A DNA stretch of 38,274 nucleotides. Source: a virus. Numbering within the stretch: position 1 is the stretch's first letter; every line of letters begins with the position of its first letter. A program made the translations under genes and the position numbers. The stretch spans positions 1 through 38,274 of IMG/VR virus record IMGVR_UViG_3300044691_000299; one strand, given 5' to 3'. Positions 7,581 to 14,696 of this stretch are shown here, one piece after another. A model generated the notes under the pieces. It ran no database searches and was not told where the DNA came from. It saw only the letters and a program-made list of their open reading frames with translations.

Positions 7581-7810
7581 CTTATTTTACCGTTTTCGTT
7601 AAGAGATTTTAAATGTGATTCGGCGGCGGTTACTAAGTGATAATAGTAATTCGTCATCTCAATAGTTGCTTTTTTACGCCATTTTTGGTCTTTATGATGA
7701 AAGATTGCGCCAGTTGCGTCTACTATATAATAGTAAGTTTTGCAAGGAAACGCGCCGTATTGGTTAGACTTAACCGAATAAGGCTTTACAGGGTTTACAA
7801 TGTTGCTCAT
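7577..7810 (-). CDS. Small hypothetical protein, 77 aa
   Basis: The protein starts MSNIVNPVKPYSVKSNQYG; the middle is beta-rich and aromatic (TYYYIVDATGAIFHHKDQKWRKK) and the end is helical. Its stop overlaps the HTH gene start. Function unknown. Confidence 0.68.
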   Translation of the reverse strand: MSNIVNPVKPYSVKSNQYGAFPCKTYYYIVDATGAIFHHKDQKWRKKATIEMTNYYYHLVTAAESHLKSLNENGKIR

Positions 7811-7860
7811 TTTGTTTAGTTAAGTATTGAGTAAAACACCATTTTATTGTGAACGAACAT

Positions 7861-7885
7861 GCTATAATGGTATCTGATACCGTAG
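7861..7885. promoter_or_regulatory. Dyad between small genes
   Basis: GGTATC-T-GATACC at 7869-7881 is a perfect inverted repeat, flanked by GCTA (7861-7864) and TAGC (7882-7885) that extend the dyad. It lies in the 105-nt gap between the 77-aa and 177-aa genes. No U-tract follows, so an operator or mRNA-processing hairpin is more likely than a terminator. Confidence 0.4.
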
Positions 7886-7915
7886 CAATAATGAGTTAAA
7901 TATTGAGTTTCCATG

Positions 7916-8449
7916 CTAGTAAAGTTTACCGTCTACAGTAAAATCGTAGTCATTTGACTCAATTGTTTCAACGATTGCAGCACGTGACATTAAATAGTCA
8001 CATTCTTTTGTCAACGTTGATAAATAATCTTCGAGCAAATCTTTGCGAAAATCGTTTTCAAGATCGTTTGCCTCCTGATCAAATTCATAATCATTATCTT
8101 CTGCTACAATATCAAGTCTTACACCGTCACTGTATTTTTCAACGAGTTTAGACCAGTCACTAAGAAAAGTTTTAGCCAGTTGATAAGTACCGCACTTTTC
8201 ACCGTGATTTTCGATTATTTTATACGCTGTACAAGTACCTGAAGAGGTTAATTCGCCGGTAATTTTACTGCCTCTGCCAAGCTCAAAACTTGTTATTTTT
8301 AAACCTATTTCGGCTGCATCATCATAAGTACTTTCCCACCATTCATAATCTACGTTAATATCAAAAAGATTTTCAATGGCTGATTGTTGAGCATCTTCAG
8401 ATAATTCAACGAATTTGTAAACGTCTGTTTGTGTTGTTATCGTTTTCAT
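7916..8449 (-). CDS. Acidic phage protein of unknown function, 177 aa
   Basis: I start it at MKTITTQTDVYKF (8449) rather than 8512, because the longer frame reads through a perfect hairpin and the shorter start has the same leader as the next gene upstream. The N-terminus (KFVELSEDAQQSAIENLFDINVDYEWWESTYDDAAEIGLKITSFELGR) resembles a widespread family in tailed phages with a YKF-x-EL-x-A-Q/K-A...WW pattern, function unknown. The protein is very acidic in its C-terminal half, which could suit DNA mimicry, but this is only inference. Confidence 0.72.
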   Translation of the reverse strand: MKTITTQTDVYKFVELSEDAQQSAIENLFDINVDYEWWESTYDDAAEIGLKITSFELGRGSKITGELTSSGTCTAYKIIENHGEKCGTYQLAKTFLSDWSKLVEKYSDGVRLDIVAEDNDYEFDQEANDLENDFRKDLLEDYLSTLTKECDYLMSRAAIVETIESNDYDFTVDGKLY

Positions 8450-8463
8450 GTTTTTAAGTTTTT
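8441..8463 (-). repeat. Start-site leader repeat, copy 1
   Basis: A 23-bp block covering the ATG and first codons of the 177-aa gene is identical to 8841-8863, which covers the start of the 109-aa gene. The copies are exactly 400 bp apart. It may be a translation-initiation leader or a recombination joint for module exchange. Confidence 0.75.
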
Positions 8464-8472
8464 TACTGAATC

Positions 8473-8497
8473 TTACCGGCTGATTTAGAGCCGGTAA
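8473..8497 (-). other. Hairpin upstream of the 177-aa gene
   Basis: TTACCGGC (8473-8480) and GCCGGTAA (8490-8497) form a perfect 8-bp stem with a 9-nt loop, 23 nt before the ATG at 8449. There is no U-tract. Its distance from the start resembles hairpin 1 upstream of the gene at 550. Confidence 0.55.
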
Positions 8498-8519
8498 ACG
8501 CACGGTTTTCACGCCTTAA

Positions 8520-8849
8520 TCAGCATATTGAACTATAATCTTCCTGATTTGCTTCTATGTGATTTGCTAAATCATATATACTTATTAAGCTTTCTAAACT
8601 GTTTGCAGCCTCTATATTACCTGCGCCATTAAAGCAAACATACTTAGCATTCCAGTTTTCAATCTCACCAAAATACACGGCTCTTGCAGCTTCAGCAGGG
8701 GTACTAAAGAAGTTTTCAAAAAACTCATCATCAAAAGCGTATATAGCGCGCTCCATATGATTATCGTATTGATACTCATTCCATAAATCTTTAAGATTAT
8801 TATCTGATAATGATTCTAATGTTTCGGTGATTTGTTCTAACGTTTTCAT
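8520..8849 (-). CDS. Acidic phage protein of unknown function, 109 aa
   Basis: The sequence NDLWNEY-like start (NLKDLWNEYQYDNH), then FDDEFFENFFSTPAEAARAVYFGEIENWNAKYVCFNGAGNIEAANSLESL, matches a recurrent phage family seen in many tailed-phage accessory regions; its function is not established. The protein is acidic. It shares its leader with the following 177-aa gene. Confidence 0.72.
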   Translation of the reverse strand: MKTLEQITETLESLSDNNLKDLWNEYQYDNHMERAIYAFDDEFFENFFSTPAEAARAVYFGEIENWNAKYVCFNGAGNIEAANSLESLISIYDLANHIEANQEDYSSIC

Positions 8850-8863
8850 GTTTTTAAGTTTTT
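8841..8863 (-). repeat. Start-site leader repeat, copy 2
   Basis: Identical over 23 bp to 8441-8463 and covers the ATG of the 109-aa gene. Confidence 0.75.
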
Positions 8864-8918
8864 GATTAAGACCACCATTACTGGCAGTTTCGGTTATTTA
8901 AACCTCTTCAGTTAATCT

Positions 8919-9065
8919 TTAGTGTGACCAGTCAATGCGACCCGCTTTAGTAAGCTCAGCAATGTAATTATAAGCATGGTAAGCGAATACTAGGCATGCT
9001 ACTGCTACGATAGCAACGATAGCGATTCTAAGTGTGTTGTTGTGTTTGATGATTAGTGTTTTCAT
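8919..9065 (-). CDS. Small single-pass membrane protein, 48 aa
   Basis: The frame starts MKTLIIKHNN, with a hydrophobic segment TLRIAIVAIVAVACLVFAYH (about 11-30) and a short polar tail AELTKAGRIDWSH. The positive N-terminus suggests N-in topology. It could be a small membrane effector such as a superinfection-exclusion or holin-like peptide, but there is no family evidence. Confidence 0.65.
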   Translation of the reverse strand: MKTLIIKHNNTLRIAIVAIVAVACLVFAYHAYNYIAELTKAGRIDWSH

Positions 9066-9069
9066 GTTA

Positions 9070-9261
9070 TTAGATTGAGAAGTTAAATAGTGAACCGTCT
9101 ATATTTTGGATTGTATACCCCAAAGACTTTATATCTTTAAGGTTATTAAGTGATAATGTCAACTTACCTGTTAACCTGGTAATTGCTTTAGCGTCTTCGC
9201 ATACAGGATATATTAACCAGTTTCCGTATACGTTTCTTGTTTCGATAATGATAGTTTTCAT
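9070..9261 (-). CDS. Small phage protein, RNVYGNxLIYPVCE family, 63 aa
   Basis: The sequence ETRNVYGNWLIYPVCEDAKAITRLTGKLTLSLNNLKDIKSLGY follows a small-protein pattern I recall from many tailed phages (VYG-x-x-x-YP-x-C-x-x-A...LT...IK-x-LG). Function unknown. It is the first gene of the minus accessory cluster, with a promoter-like element just upstream. Confidence 0.7.
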   Translation of the reverse strand: MKTIIIETRNVYGNWLIYPVCEDAKAITRLTGKLTLSLNNLKDIKSLGYTIQNIDGSLFNFSI

Positions 9262-9287
9262 GTTTTTACTTGTTTAATTTGCTGATA

Positions 9288-9318
9288 TAAAGATAAGTAA
9301 TATTTCTTATTTGTCAAG
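9288..9318 (-). promoter_or_regulatory. Promoter of the small-gene cluster
   Basis: On the minus strand CTTG (9315-9318), a 19-nt spacer and TATCTTTA (9288-9295) fit a Bacteroidota promoter with one mismatch in the -7 element. The first ATG is at 9261. Confidence 0.5.
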
Positions 9319-9555
9319 TGTTTTATTGATAAAGTTATCCACATTTTATTAACATATTATACGTATAACTGATTGATAATGTTGCGCTTTGCAGCAAGTA
9401 ATTACTTAAAAGGATCACATTAAAAACAAAAGGACAGCTTGTAATTGGCCCAGGGCGCAGACCCCATCTACAAAAATATTTGAGCAAAAACCGGCTCTTA
9501 TGAAAATTATTTTTATTATATTTATGGCCTAATCATGAGGCACCACTTACGAAAG
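9319..9555. other. Gene-free stretch
   Basis: I see no supported gene between the minus promoter and the first terminator. It contains a TTGC/GCAA inverted repeat near 9384 and a tiny 10-codon frame (MKIIFIIFMA), which I do not call. No homology is recognised. Confidence 0.4.
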
Positions 9556-9596
9556 AAAACCGCCCCAGTATCTAAACCGGCGGTTTTTCTTTTTAA
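9556..9596 (+). terminator. Rho-independent-like terminator 1 upstream of the portal gene
   Basis: AAAACCGCC (9556-9564) pairs with GGCGGTTTT (9579-9587), followed by a T-rich tract. After it comes an AT-rich block and a TATATTTA box, closely resembling the second unit at 9643-9711. Confidence 0.75.
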
Positions 9597-9642
9597 AAAA
9601 TTTTTAATATATTTATCAAAGGTTAATTAATTGGTTATGTGG

Positions 9643-9676
9643 ACCGCCGGGGCATAAGGACTTTGGCGGTTTTTTC
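9643..9676 (+). terminator. Rho-independent-like terminator 2 upstream of the portal gene
   Basis: ACCGCC (9643-9648) pairs with GGCGGT (9665-9670), followed by six T. The downstream AAAAAATTTTTA block repeats that after terminator 1, so terminator plus AT-rich promoter block appears duplicated. Confidence 0.7.
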
Positions 9677-9703
9677 TTAAAAAATTTTTATATAAAATTT
9701 TTC

Positions 9704-9711
9704 TATATTTG
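9704..9711 (+). promoter_or_regulatory. -7 element 3 nt before the portal ATG
   Basis: TATATTTG fits TAnnTTTG exactly and ends 3 nt before the ATG at 9715. No TTTG/CTTG is found at -33. Transcription from here would give a leaderless or nearly leaderless mRNA. Confidence 0.5.
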
Positions 9712-9714
9712 GAA

Positions 9715-11169
9715 ATGGGATTGATTGAAACACTGTTTGGCAAAGCCATAGACAAAAGGGTTAACAGGCAGGTAGCCAACATTACCCAGAACACCTTCAA
9801 TCAAAATCTCAACCAGCTTATTAATAATGTCCAGGTAACGATCAATTCCAACGGGTATGACTACACCGAAAGGGGATTTGAACAGGTAGGTGCCGTTTAT
9901 GAATGTGTTGACCTGATTGTAAAAAAGTTCGTTGCTTGTCCCTGGATCGTCTACCGGATTAAAAGCCAAAAAGATTATAAAAAGTACCTCCAACTCTCTG
10001 AAAATGCAGATACGCTCGGTCCAGCGCTTTTAGCCAAGTCAAAAGCACTGGAAGAAGTATCCATGCCGAAGATCGAGAAATTGCTGGAAAACCCGAACCC
10101 TAACCCTGAGAACGAGGGCGATGATATGTGGGAGTTGCTGGCCGCACTGTTCCTGCTCCGGGGAAATGCCTACCTCTATGGAAATGCCGGTAATGATACA
10201 GACCGTGCCGCTGGCCGCTGGTCCGAGCTTTGGGGAGTTCCCTCAGATATGACCATCACCGCCGGGCAGAATTTTATGGATCCGGTCGTGTCTTACCAGA
10301 TGACCAACTATTTGCAGAACAAGTCTTTTCCGGCAAACCAGATCAAACATTTTAAAACGCTTAACCCGCGCTATGACCCTTCCGGGCAGCAGCGGTTTGG
10401 CATACCTACCCTAAGAGCTTATTTATACAGCCTGGACATTTTGAGAAATGCTGATAAGGAAGCGGATAAACAGGTAAAGAATGGGGGTACAATCGGACTG
10501 TTGAACCCGGAGAATAAAGAGGATAACTGGGGAGAAGAACAAATGTTGCAGACCGGCGAGAGTCTTAAATCCGCCTACAAGTCCAATGATAAACTGGACC
10601 GGATCGTGCCCGTCAGCATCCCCCTCAAATGGACCCAGATAGGCCTTGCCATTGCCGATATGAAGCTCTTGGAACTCAGTGACGCGAAGGCAGATGATAT
10701 TTACCGGGCTTTTCACATACCGCTGCAGTTTCGTAACCAGGATTCGGCTACTTACAATAATCTGCCGGTAGCTAACCGGCAACTCGCGTATAATGCCATT
10801 GCCCCGATCTGCCGGAAGTTCAGTAAAGGGGTAACAAGTTTCATCTGCAAGCCTTACAACACCAGTCAAAACACCTATATCGTCGAGAAAGACTTCATGG
10901 GACTCCCGGAGTTAAATGATGATATGAAAACCGTGGCTGAGTGGCTCGAAAAATCATGGGACTTAACCCCCAACGAACGCCGCGAGGTAAAACGATGGGG
11001 GCGCTCACCGCAGCCAGGTATGGATGAGATATGGGTAGATAAGAAAATGGTGCGTATGCAGGACGTGATGGACGGAAAGATCGACCAGGGGCCAGGTAGT
11101 ACAAGTTCCGCCACTACACCACCGGCAGAACCGGCTAAAACGTATTTTGAGAATTTGAAAGAATTGTAA
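9715..11169 (+). CDS. Phage portal protein (HK97-like)
   Basis: A 484-aa portal from ATG 9715 (MGLIETLFGKAIDK); a TTG six bases earlier is an alternative but lies in the promoter box. Family features: YTERGFEQVGAVYECVDLIVKKFVACPWIVYR near the N-terminus, then LLAALFLLRGNAYLYGN, the WGVPSDMTI segment, and RAFHIPLQFRNQDSATYNN in the clip/stem part. Portals form the dodecameric ring at one capsid vertex, through which terminase loads DNA. It stands alone on the plus strand between two antisense clusters, bounded by AACCGCC/GGCGGTT hairpins on both sides. Confidence 0.93.
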   Translation: MGLIETLFGKAIDKRVNRQVANITQNTFNQNLNQLINNVQVTINSNGYDYTERGFEQVGAVYECVDLIVKKFVACPWIVYRIKSQKDYKKYLQLSENADTLGPALLAKSKALEEVSMPKIEKLLENPNPNPENEGDDMWELLAALFLLRGNAYLYGNAGNDTDRAAGRWSELWGVPSDMTITAGQNFMDPVVSYQMTNYLQNKSFPANQIKHFKTLNPRYDPSGQQRFGIPTLRAYLYSLDILRNADKEADKQVKNGGTIGLLNPENKEDNWGEEQMLQTGESLKSAYKSNDKLDRIVPVSIPLKWTQIGLAIADMKLLELSDAKADDIYRAFHIPLQFRNQDSATYNNLPVANRQLAYNAIAPICRKFSKGVTSFICKPYNTSQNTYIVEKDFMGLPELNDDMKTVAEWLEKSWDLTPNERREVKRWGRSPQPGMDEIWVDKKMVRMQDVMDGKIDQGPGSTSSATTPPAEPAKTYFENLKEL

Positions 11170-11196
11170 AACCGCCATTAGCTAATAACGGCGGTT
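11170..11196. terminator. Hairpin at the convergent end of portal and glycan operon
   Basis: AACCGCC (11170-11176) pairs with GGCGGTT (11190-11196); the loop contains the 10-bp palindrome ATTAGCTAAT. It begins one base after the portal stop and ends 6 bases before the stop of the opposing gene, so it probably ends transcription from both sides. The T-tract is short. Confidence 0.6.
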
Positions 11197-11202
11197 AAGT
11201 AG

Positions 11203-11430
11203 TTAACCTTGTTTTGCAAGTATGCCGTTGTTTCCAATTATCGCGTCATTACCGGCGCACAGAGCTTTAATGTTTTCTTCCTGCACTTGCCGATTAGCTT
11301 CATGTTCCTGAAGGCGTATTTGGCGGTTTTTTAGCAAACCTTCTTTGATGGCTAGGAATAGATCAACTTGTTCACCGTGGTTTAATCCGGCAAACATTTC
11401 TAACACTGCTTTTAATTTTTCGTCTATCAT
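11203..11430 (-). CDS. Small helical hypothetical protein, 75 aa
   Basis: Mostly helical (EKLKAVLEMFAGLNHGEQVDLFLAIKEGLL) with a coiled-coil-like middle (RLQEHEANRQVQEENIKAL). It is the last gene of the minus glycan operon, overlapping the preceding glycosyltransferase by 4 bases. Function unknown; it may be a carrier or scaffold, but nothing proves this. Confidence 0.7.
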   Translation of the reverse strand: MIDEKLKAVLEMFAGLNHGEQVDLFLAIKEGLLKNRQIRLQEHEANRQVQEENIKALCAGNDAIIGNNGILAKQG

Positions 11431-11981
11431 ATGTTTTTAATTAAGTGGTTACAATCCTGTTTCGGGTTTTTACTCCATAGCCGATAGCCGTGGAACACGT
11501 ACACACCTTTCATAAGGCCTATCTTTGCCTCACAGATAAGCTGCGCCTCCCGGTTGAACTGCGTATCGAAGTTGATACTATCCTGGACAAAACCCCCGAC
11601 CTTTTCCCAGACTGACACACGGAAGCATAACATGAACGCAGCCATTACCCCTCGTGCGGGTACAACCATATCACCCGCGTTATCCCTGCACTCCTGCGCT
11701 ATGCGGATATGTTCCCGGATCCGGTCATCCTCGTTGAACCTACCGCCTACAAGCTGCTCCGGCGACCGGAGGCGATTGGTCATGCAGCCGAGGATATCAA
11801 AGTCCGTCACAGACAGTATGCGTTCGACCTGTGCTTTAGAGTCCGGCAAAAGCCACATGGCGTCCTGGTCTAAATGGACTATCCAGTCATCCGGTGTAGC
11901 GTTTAGTTGTTTGATCATTTCATTGAGCGCCAACCCGATATTTTTTTCAGTACTGTACGGTGAGATATACCAGATACGCAT
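11427..11981 (-). CDS. GT-A glycosyltransferase-like protein, 184 aa
   Basis: Residues 31-45 (DDWIVHLDQDAMWLL) contain a DQD motif at 38-40, typical of the metal- and nucleotide-sugar-binding DxD of GT-A enzymes. FMLCFRVSVWEKVGGFVQDSINFDTQF resembles the GT2 acceptor region (x-x-R-x-x-x-x-x-GGF-x-x). The 184 residues cover about the catalytic core only. No membrane segments, so it should act in the cytoplasm on host nucleotide sugars. Donor and acceptor are unknown. Coupled by TAATG-type overlap to the GT-B gene. Confidence 0.78.
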   Translation of the reverse strand: MRIWYISPYSTEKNIGLALNEMIKQLNATPDDWIVHLDQDAMWLLPDSKAQVERILSVTDFDILGCMTNRLRSPEQLVGGRFNEDDRIREHIRIAQECRDNAGDMVVPARGVMAAFMLCFRVSVWEKVGGFVQDSINFDTQFNREAQLICEAKIGLMKGVYVFHGYRLWSKNPKQDCNHLIKNI

Positions 11982-12979
11982 CAGTCCCGGTTAATGAATC
12001 TGAACCACCTTAAAATAGCATGGTGATTATAAGTTTTTAAATCCTGTATGTTATCTTCTACCAGTTCGGTTTTGTTGTGGATAGCATAGTCAAGAACCTC
12101 CGCGATACTTTTTTCGGATGTTGGTTCGGCTTTACGGCAATTGAGCCAGTATATTTCCTCACTTACTACGACAGGAACATGAGCAGCAATACAGTCGGCG
12201 GTTACGATGTTGAATGTCTCGGTGAAACTTACCTGCATACAAACGTCCATCTTGGCGATTACTTTTACAAACTCAGCGTGTTCCAGCCAGTCAATTTCAA
12301 ATAATTTATGCCGGGTGCCTGCGAATAAAGCTCTCATATTCTTTAAAACACTATCCCCCCTTTGCTCAATTCTAGTAGAGTTGATATAAAAATGTAGTGT
12401 AGCATGGCGTTTTTCAGCAAACATTAAAGCTGCCACAGCCTGGGCTAACTGATTTTTAAGGGGCCTTAATGCCCCGAAGCAACCTACCCGGTAGAAGTTT
12501 CTTCTGCGCTCAACAGGATTGCAGCCTAAATGCAGTACTTCCGGGTAGATATTCGGCAGGTAAGTATTGTGAATACCGATCTGCTGATAATCATTGCCAA
12601 TATCAACCGAGTTAAAAGAAATGATGGCTTCTTTACTGTATTCTTTGATCCACTCAATAGCATTTCCTTCCATTGCCAGGAAAGGTGTCTTACTGTGTAC
12701 ACGGACAACAAAACGGATATGTGGGTACTTTGCGATCAGTTCCCGCAGTTTGGCTGGAGTTACCCAGATTGCCTCTATAATGCAAATTTGTGGTTTGAAA
12801 TGATGGATGAACCGATCAATACTATTCCCATCCCTGCAAAGTTCAAGCACTGCATGAACTCCTGTGAATTGGTTAATAGCGTCAACAACAAAACGGGCTG
12901 AGTTGCGTAAACCTGACTTGGAGGGCATTACAGCATCACCGTATTCAGAGGTGATCTTTACAAGGAATAGTATTTTCAT
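11981..12979 (-). CDS. GT-B glycosyltransferase (GT4-like)
   Basis: A 332-aa two-domain enzyme. The N-terminal Rossmann-like half begins MKILFLVKITSEYGDAVMPSKSGLRNSA. The C-terminal half has GCFGALRPLKNQ (about 167-178), the typical GT4 strand-loop-K motif, and SFTETFNIVTADCIAAHVPVVVSE (251-274), in the place of the GT4 E-x7-E donor-binding motif with D262 replacing the second Glu. No membrane helix. It would transfer a sugar from an NDP-sugar to an unknown acceptor. Confidence 0.82.
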   Translation of the reverse strand: MKILFLVKITSEYGDAVMPSKSGLRNSARFVVDAINQFTGVHAVLELCRDGNSIDRFIHHFKPQICIIEAIWVTPAKLRELIAKYPHIRFVVRVHSKTPFLAMEGNAIEWIKEYSKEAIISFNSVDIGNDYQQIGIHNTYLPNIYPEVLHLGCNPVERRRNFYRVGCFGALRPLKNQLAQAVAALMFAEKRHATLHFYINSTRIEQRGDSVLKNMRALFAGTRHKLFEIDWLEHAEFVKVIAKMDVCMQVSFTETFNIVTADCIAAHVPVVVSEEIYWLNCRKAEPTSEKSIAEVLDYAIHNKTELVEDNIQDLKTYNHHAILRWFRFINRD

Positions 12980-13599
12980 GTTTTTCGTATAAAGATAATG
13001 TTTTCAGCATTTACAAGTACCGGGGACAACCCGAATTTTTCACAATATTCACAGAAGTGGGTTTTTAAACCCTCGTCGCCATTGTGCTCAATGATCAGGC
13101 ACTTGCAGCCTACAGCACACAGGTCAATTTGCCTTAAAATAGCCAGATCAAACCCTTCGGCATCAATCGATATGAAGTCGAATTTTGCAAAATCAGTCAT
13201 TTCCCACAGGAAATTGAACGGCACCACGTTGACTTTGATCTTATTGAACTCTACATTAGCCCAACGCTGTGTTTCGTTGAAATCCAGTGTGGACACCAGG
13301 GCTTTATCTGTACCGTTTGGAACATGAGCGCCAGATTCGTAAAAATCGACAATCCCCTGTTGTTCTCCAACAGCAACGTTATAACAGAAAACCCCACGAT
13401 TGCCGAGATACAGGCGTTTCAGGTCATAAAAAACAGATGAGGGTTCAACGAGGTGTCCGCTCCATCCCTGTTCCAGTAAAGCCCTGGCATTACTCAGGTC
13501 GAGGCCGTTATTTTCGCCAACTGATAGCAAAGTGCCTTTGTAGTCACCGAAATAGTTCTGTATAAACAGGTCCTCTTTGTTTTGAGCGTAAGTGTTCAT
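12976..13599 (-). CDS. FkbM-family methyltransferase
   Basis: A 207-aa SAM-dependent O-methyltransferase. Motif I is LLSVGENNG (24-32), the acidic ribose-binding motif is VEPSS (51-55), and the FkbM hallmark is FDFISIDAEGFDLAILR (140-156). In glycan loci such enzymes often methylate sugar hydroxyls. It overlaps genes on both sides by ATGA junctions and lies next to the GT-B gene, which suggests it caps the same glycan. Confidence 0.87.
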   Translation of the reverse strand: MNTYAQNKEDLFIQNYFGDYKGTLLSVGENNGLDLSNARALLEQGWSGHLVEPSSVFYDLKRLYLGNRGVFCYNVAVGEQQGIVDFYESGAHVPNGTDKALVSTLDFNETQRWANVEFNKIKVNVVPFNFLWEMTDFAKFDFISIDAEGFDLAILRQIDLCAVGCKCLIIEHNGDEGLKTHFCEYCEKFGLSPVLVNAENIIFIRKT

Positions 13600-13868
13600 T
13601 CAAAAAGCCCTTTCTTGTCGTCCACATGACTGTAAACATCTTTACGGTTAACCGTAATAAAATGTGGCGTTAAAGGATTATTGAAAGTCATAAATGAAAC
13701 CCATACTTTGCCGGTGAACAGTACTTTTAACCTTTCCCAAAAATTCATTTTATAGCAAGCTATAAATTCACCTTCTTTGGTATCAAGTTTTAATCCGGGT
13801 AAAGGATTGTACTGCGGCTGATTCTCAGCATAAGTAACATTACAATGTTTAAATTTTATAGCTTTCAT
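13596..13868 (-). CDS. Conserved small phage protein, 90 aa
   Basis: The sequence MKAIKFKHCNVTYAENQPQYNPLPGLK...FWERLKVLFTGKVWVSFMTFNNPLTPHF matches a small protein I recall from many phages of diverse hosts (NVTYAExQPEYxPLPA...SFWERxKVLFTGKIW). Function not established. It is often adjacent to the same partner as the next gene here. Its presence shows the glycan operon also carries ordinary phage accessory genes. Confidence 0.78.
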   Translation of the reverse strand: MKAIKFKHCNVTYAENQPQYNPLPGLKLDTKEGEFIACYKMNFWERLKVLFTGKVWVSFMTFNNPLTPHFITVNRKDVYSHVDDKKGLFE

Positions 13869-14125
13869 TTAATTTCCTCCGGAAAATTAGGCGCTTCTTC
13901 AGCTAAATATTTGGCTATGGCGGTATGAGCTTCATCTTGATCTTCATTATCAAAACCTCTGAATGAAGTACGACCCGGTAAGCACTCTATTACTTTGCCA
14001 TCTTCAACTTTTACAAATAAAACCCACCCGAAGGCGTGTAATATTGAATTGATGAACAGAAACAATCCAGTTGATCTAAATTCATCCCACGTTTTAGGTG
14101 TAATTGGTTTTTTATTTAGCTTCAT
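13865..14125 (-). CDS. Conserved small phage protein, 86 aa
   Basis: The sequence TWDEFRSTGLFLFINSILHAFGWVLFVKVEDGKVIECLPGRTSFRGF resembles a phage family with WDEFRxTGLLWFxNxILHxFGW...P-x-R-x-x-FRGF. It has one short hydrophobic stretch, not clearly a membrane segment. Function unknown. ATGA overlap with both neighbours. Confidence 0.78.
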   Translation of the reverse strand: MKLNKKPITPKTWDEFRSTGLFLFINSILHAFGWVLFVKVEDGKVIECLPGRTSFRGFDNEDQDEAHTAIAKYLAEEAPNFPEEIK

Positions 14126-14694
14126 TTTGATTTAATATGTTTTACGTAAATTTTGTTAAAATCTTCTTCGGGGATAAAGTCATTATCTACAACTTTACGT
14201 AAGACAGCACAGATGTTCCATCCATCAACTGTGTTACCCATAGCTGCTTCTGTGCTAACTTCCAGTAATTCATATTTACAGGCTTTAGCTAATTCTATAT
14301 AGAATTTTTGAGTGAAATAGTGATAACCATGTCCGGGCCAGTTTCCCGTCATAGGATTTTCGTGAATCATTACACCTCCTTCTTTGCAAGCATTATGAAT
14401 GTTTAAAAACGGGGTATAAAGTGATCCATCCACGTGCTCCAATGTTCCAAAATTAGTCACCATATGGTTATTAGCCTCGAAAGGAATTTTTTCCCTGAGA
14501 TCAGCCTGAACACATTTTTGATGTTCAATAATATCAATGCTTATATGAGATATGAGCATTTCTTCAAAAACGTCTTTTGCAATCCTGCCATAGTGAGGAT
14601 TGTAATAAGTATTTTGAGCTCCTAATTCGAGCATATTAATGCCCGGACGTAAATAAGGCGTAAGCCTTTTCATGCTATCTGCTGTTATTCCCAT
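14122..14694 (-). CDS. Class I SAM-dependent methyltransferase
   Basis: A 190-aa protein with motif I MLELGAQNT (21-29), a following acidic strand ISIDIIEHQ (51-59), and VTNFGTLEHVDG (79-90), a typical post-II/motif IV region. This fold includes sugar, lipid and small-molecule methyltransferases, so the substrate is open. Two bases separate its ATG from the stop of the upstream glycosyltransferase-like gene, and its end overlaps the 86-aa gene. Confidence 0.82.
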   Translation of the reverse strand: MGITADSMKRLTPYLRPGINMLELGAQNTYYNPHYGRIAKDVFEEMLISHISIDIIEHQKCVQADLREKIPFEANNHMVTNFGTLEHVDGSLYTPFLNIHNACKEGGVMIHENPMTGNWPGHGYHYFTQKFYIELAKACKYELLEVSTEAAMGNTVDGWNICAVLRKVVDNDFIPEEDFNKIYVKHIKSK

Positions 14695-14696
14695 AA

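Noticed and set aside
8449-8512. N-terminal extension of the 177-aa protein
   Set aside because: It would read through a perfect hairpin; the inner ATG has the shared leader.
9319-9555. Integrase or attachment site region
   Set aside because: No recombinase gene anywhere in the window and no clear core repeat here.
9535-9630. 31-codon plus frame over terminator 1
   Set aside because: It reads through the terminator stem and lysine-rich low-complexity sequence, with no homology recognised.
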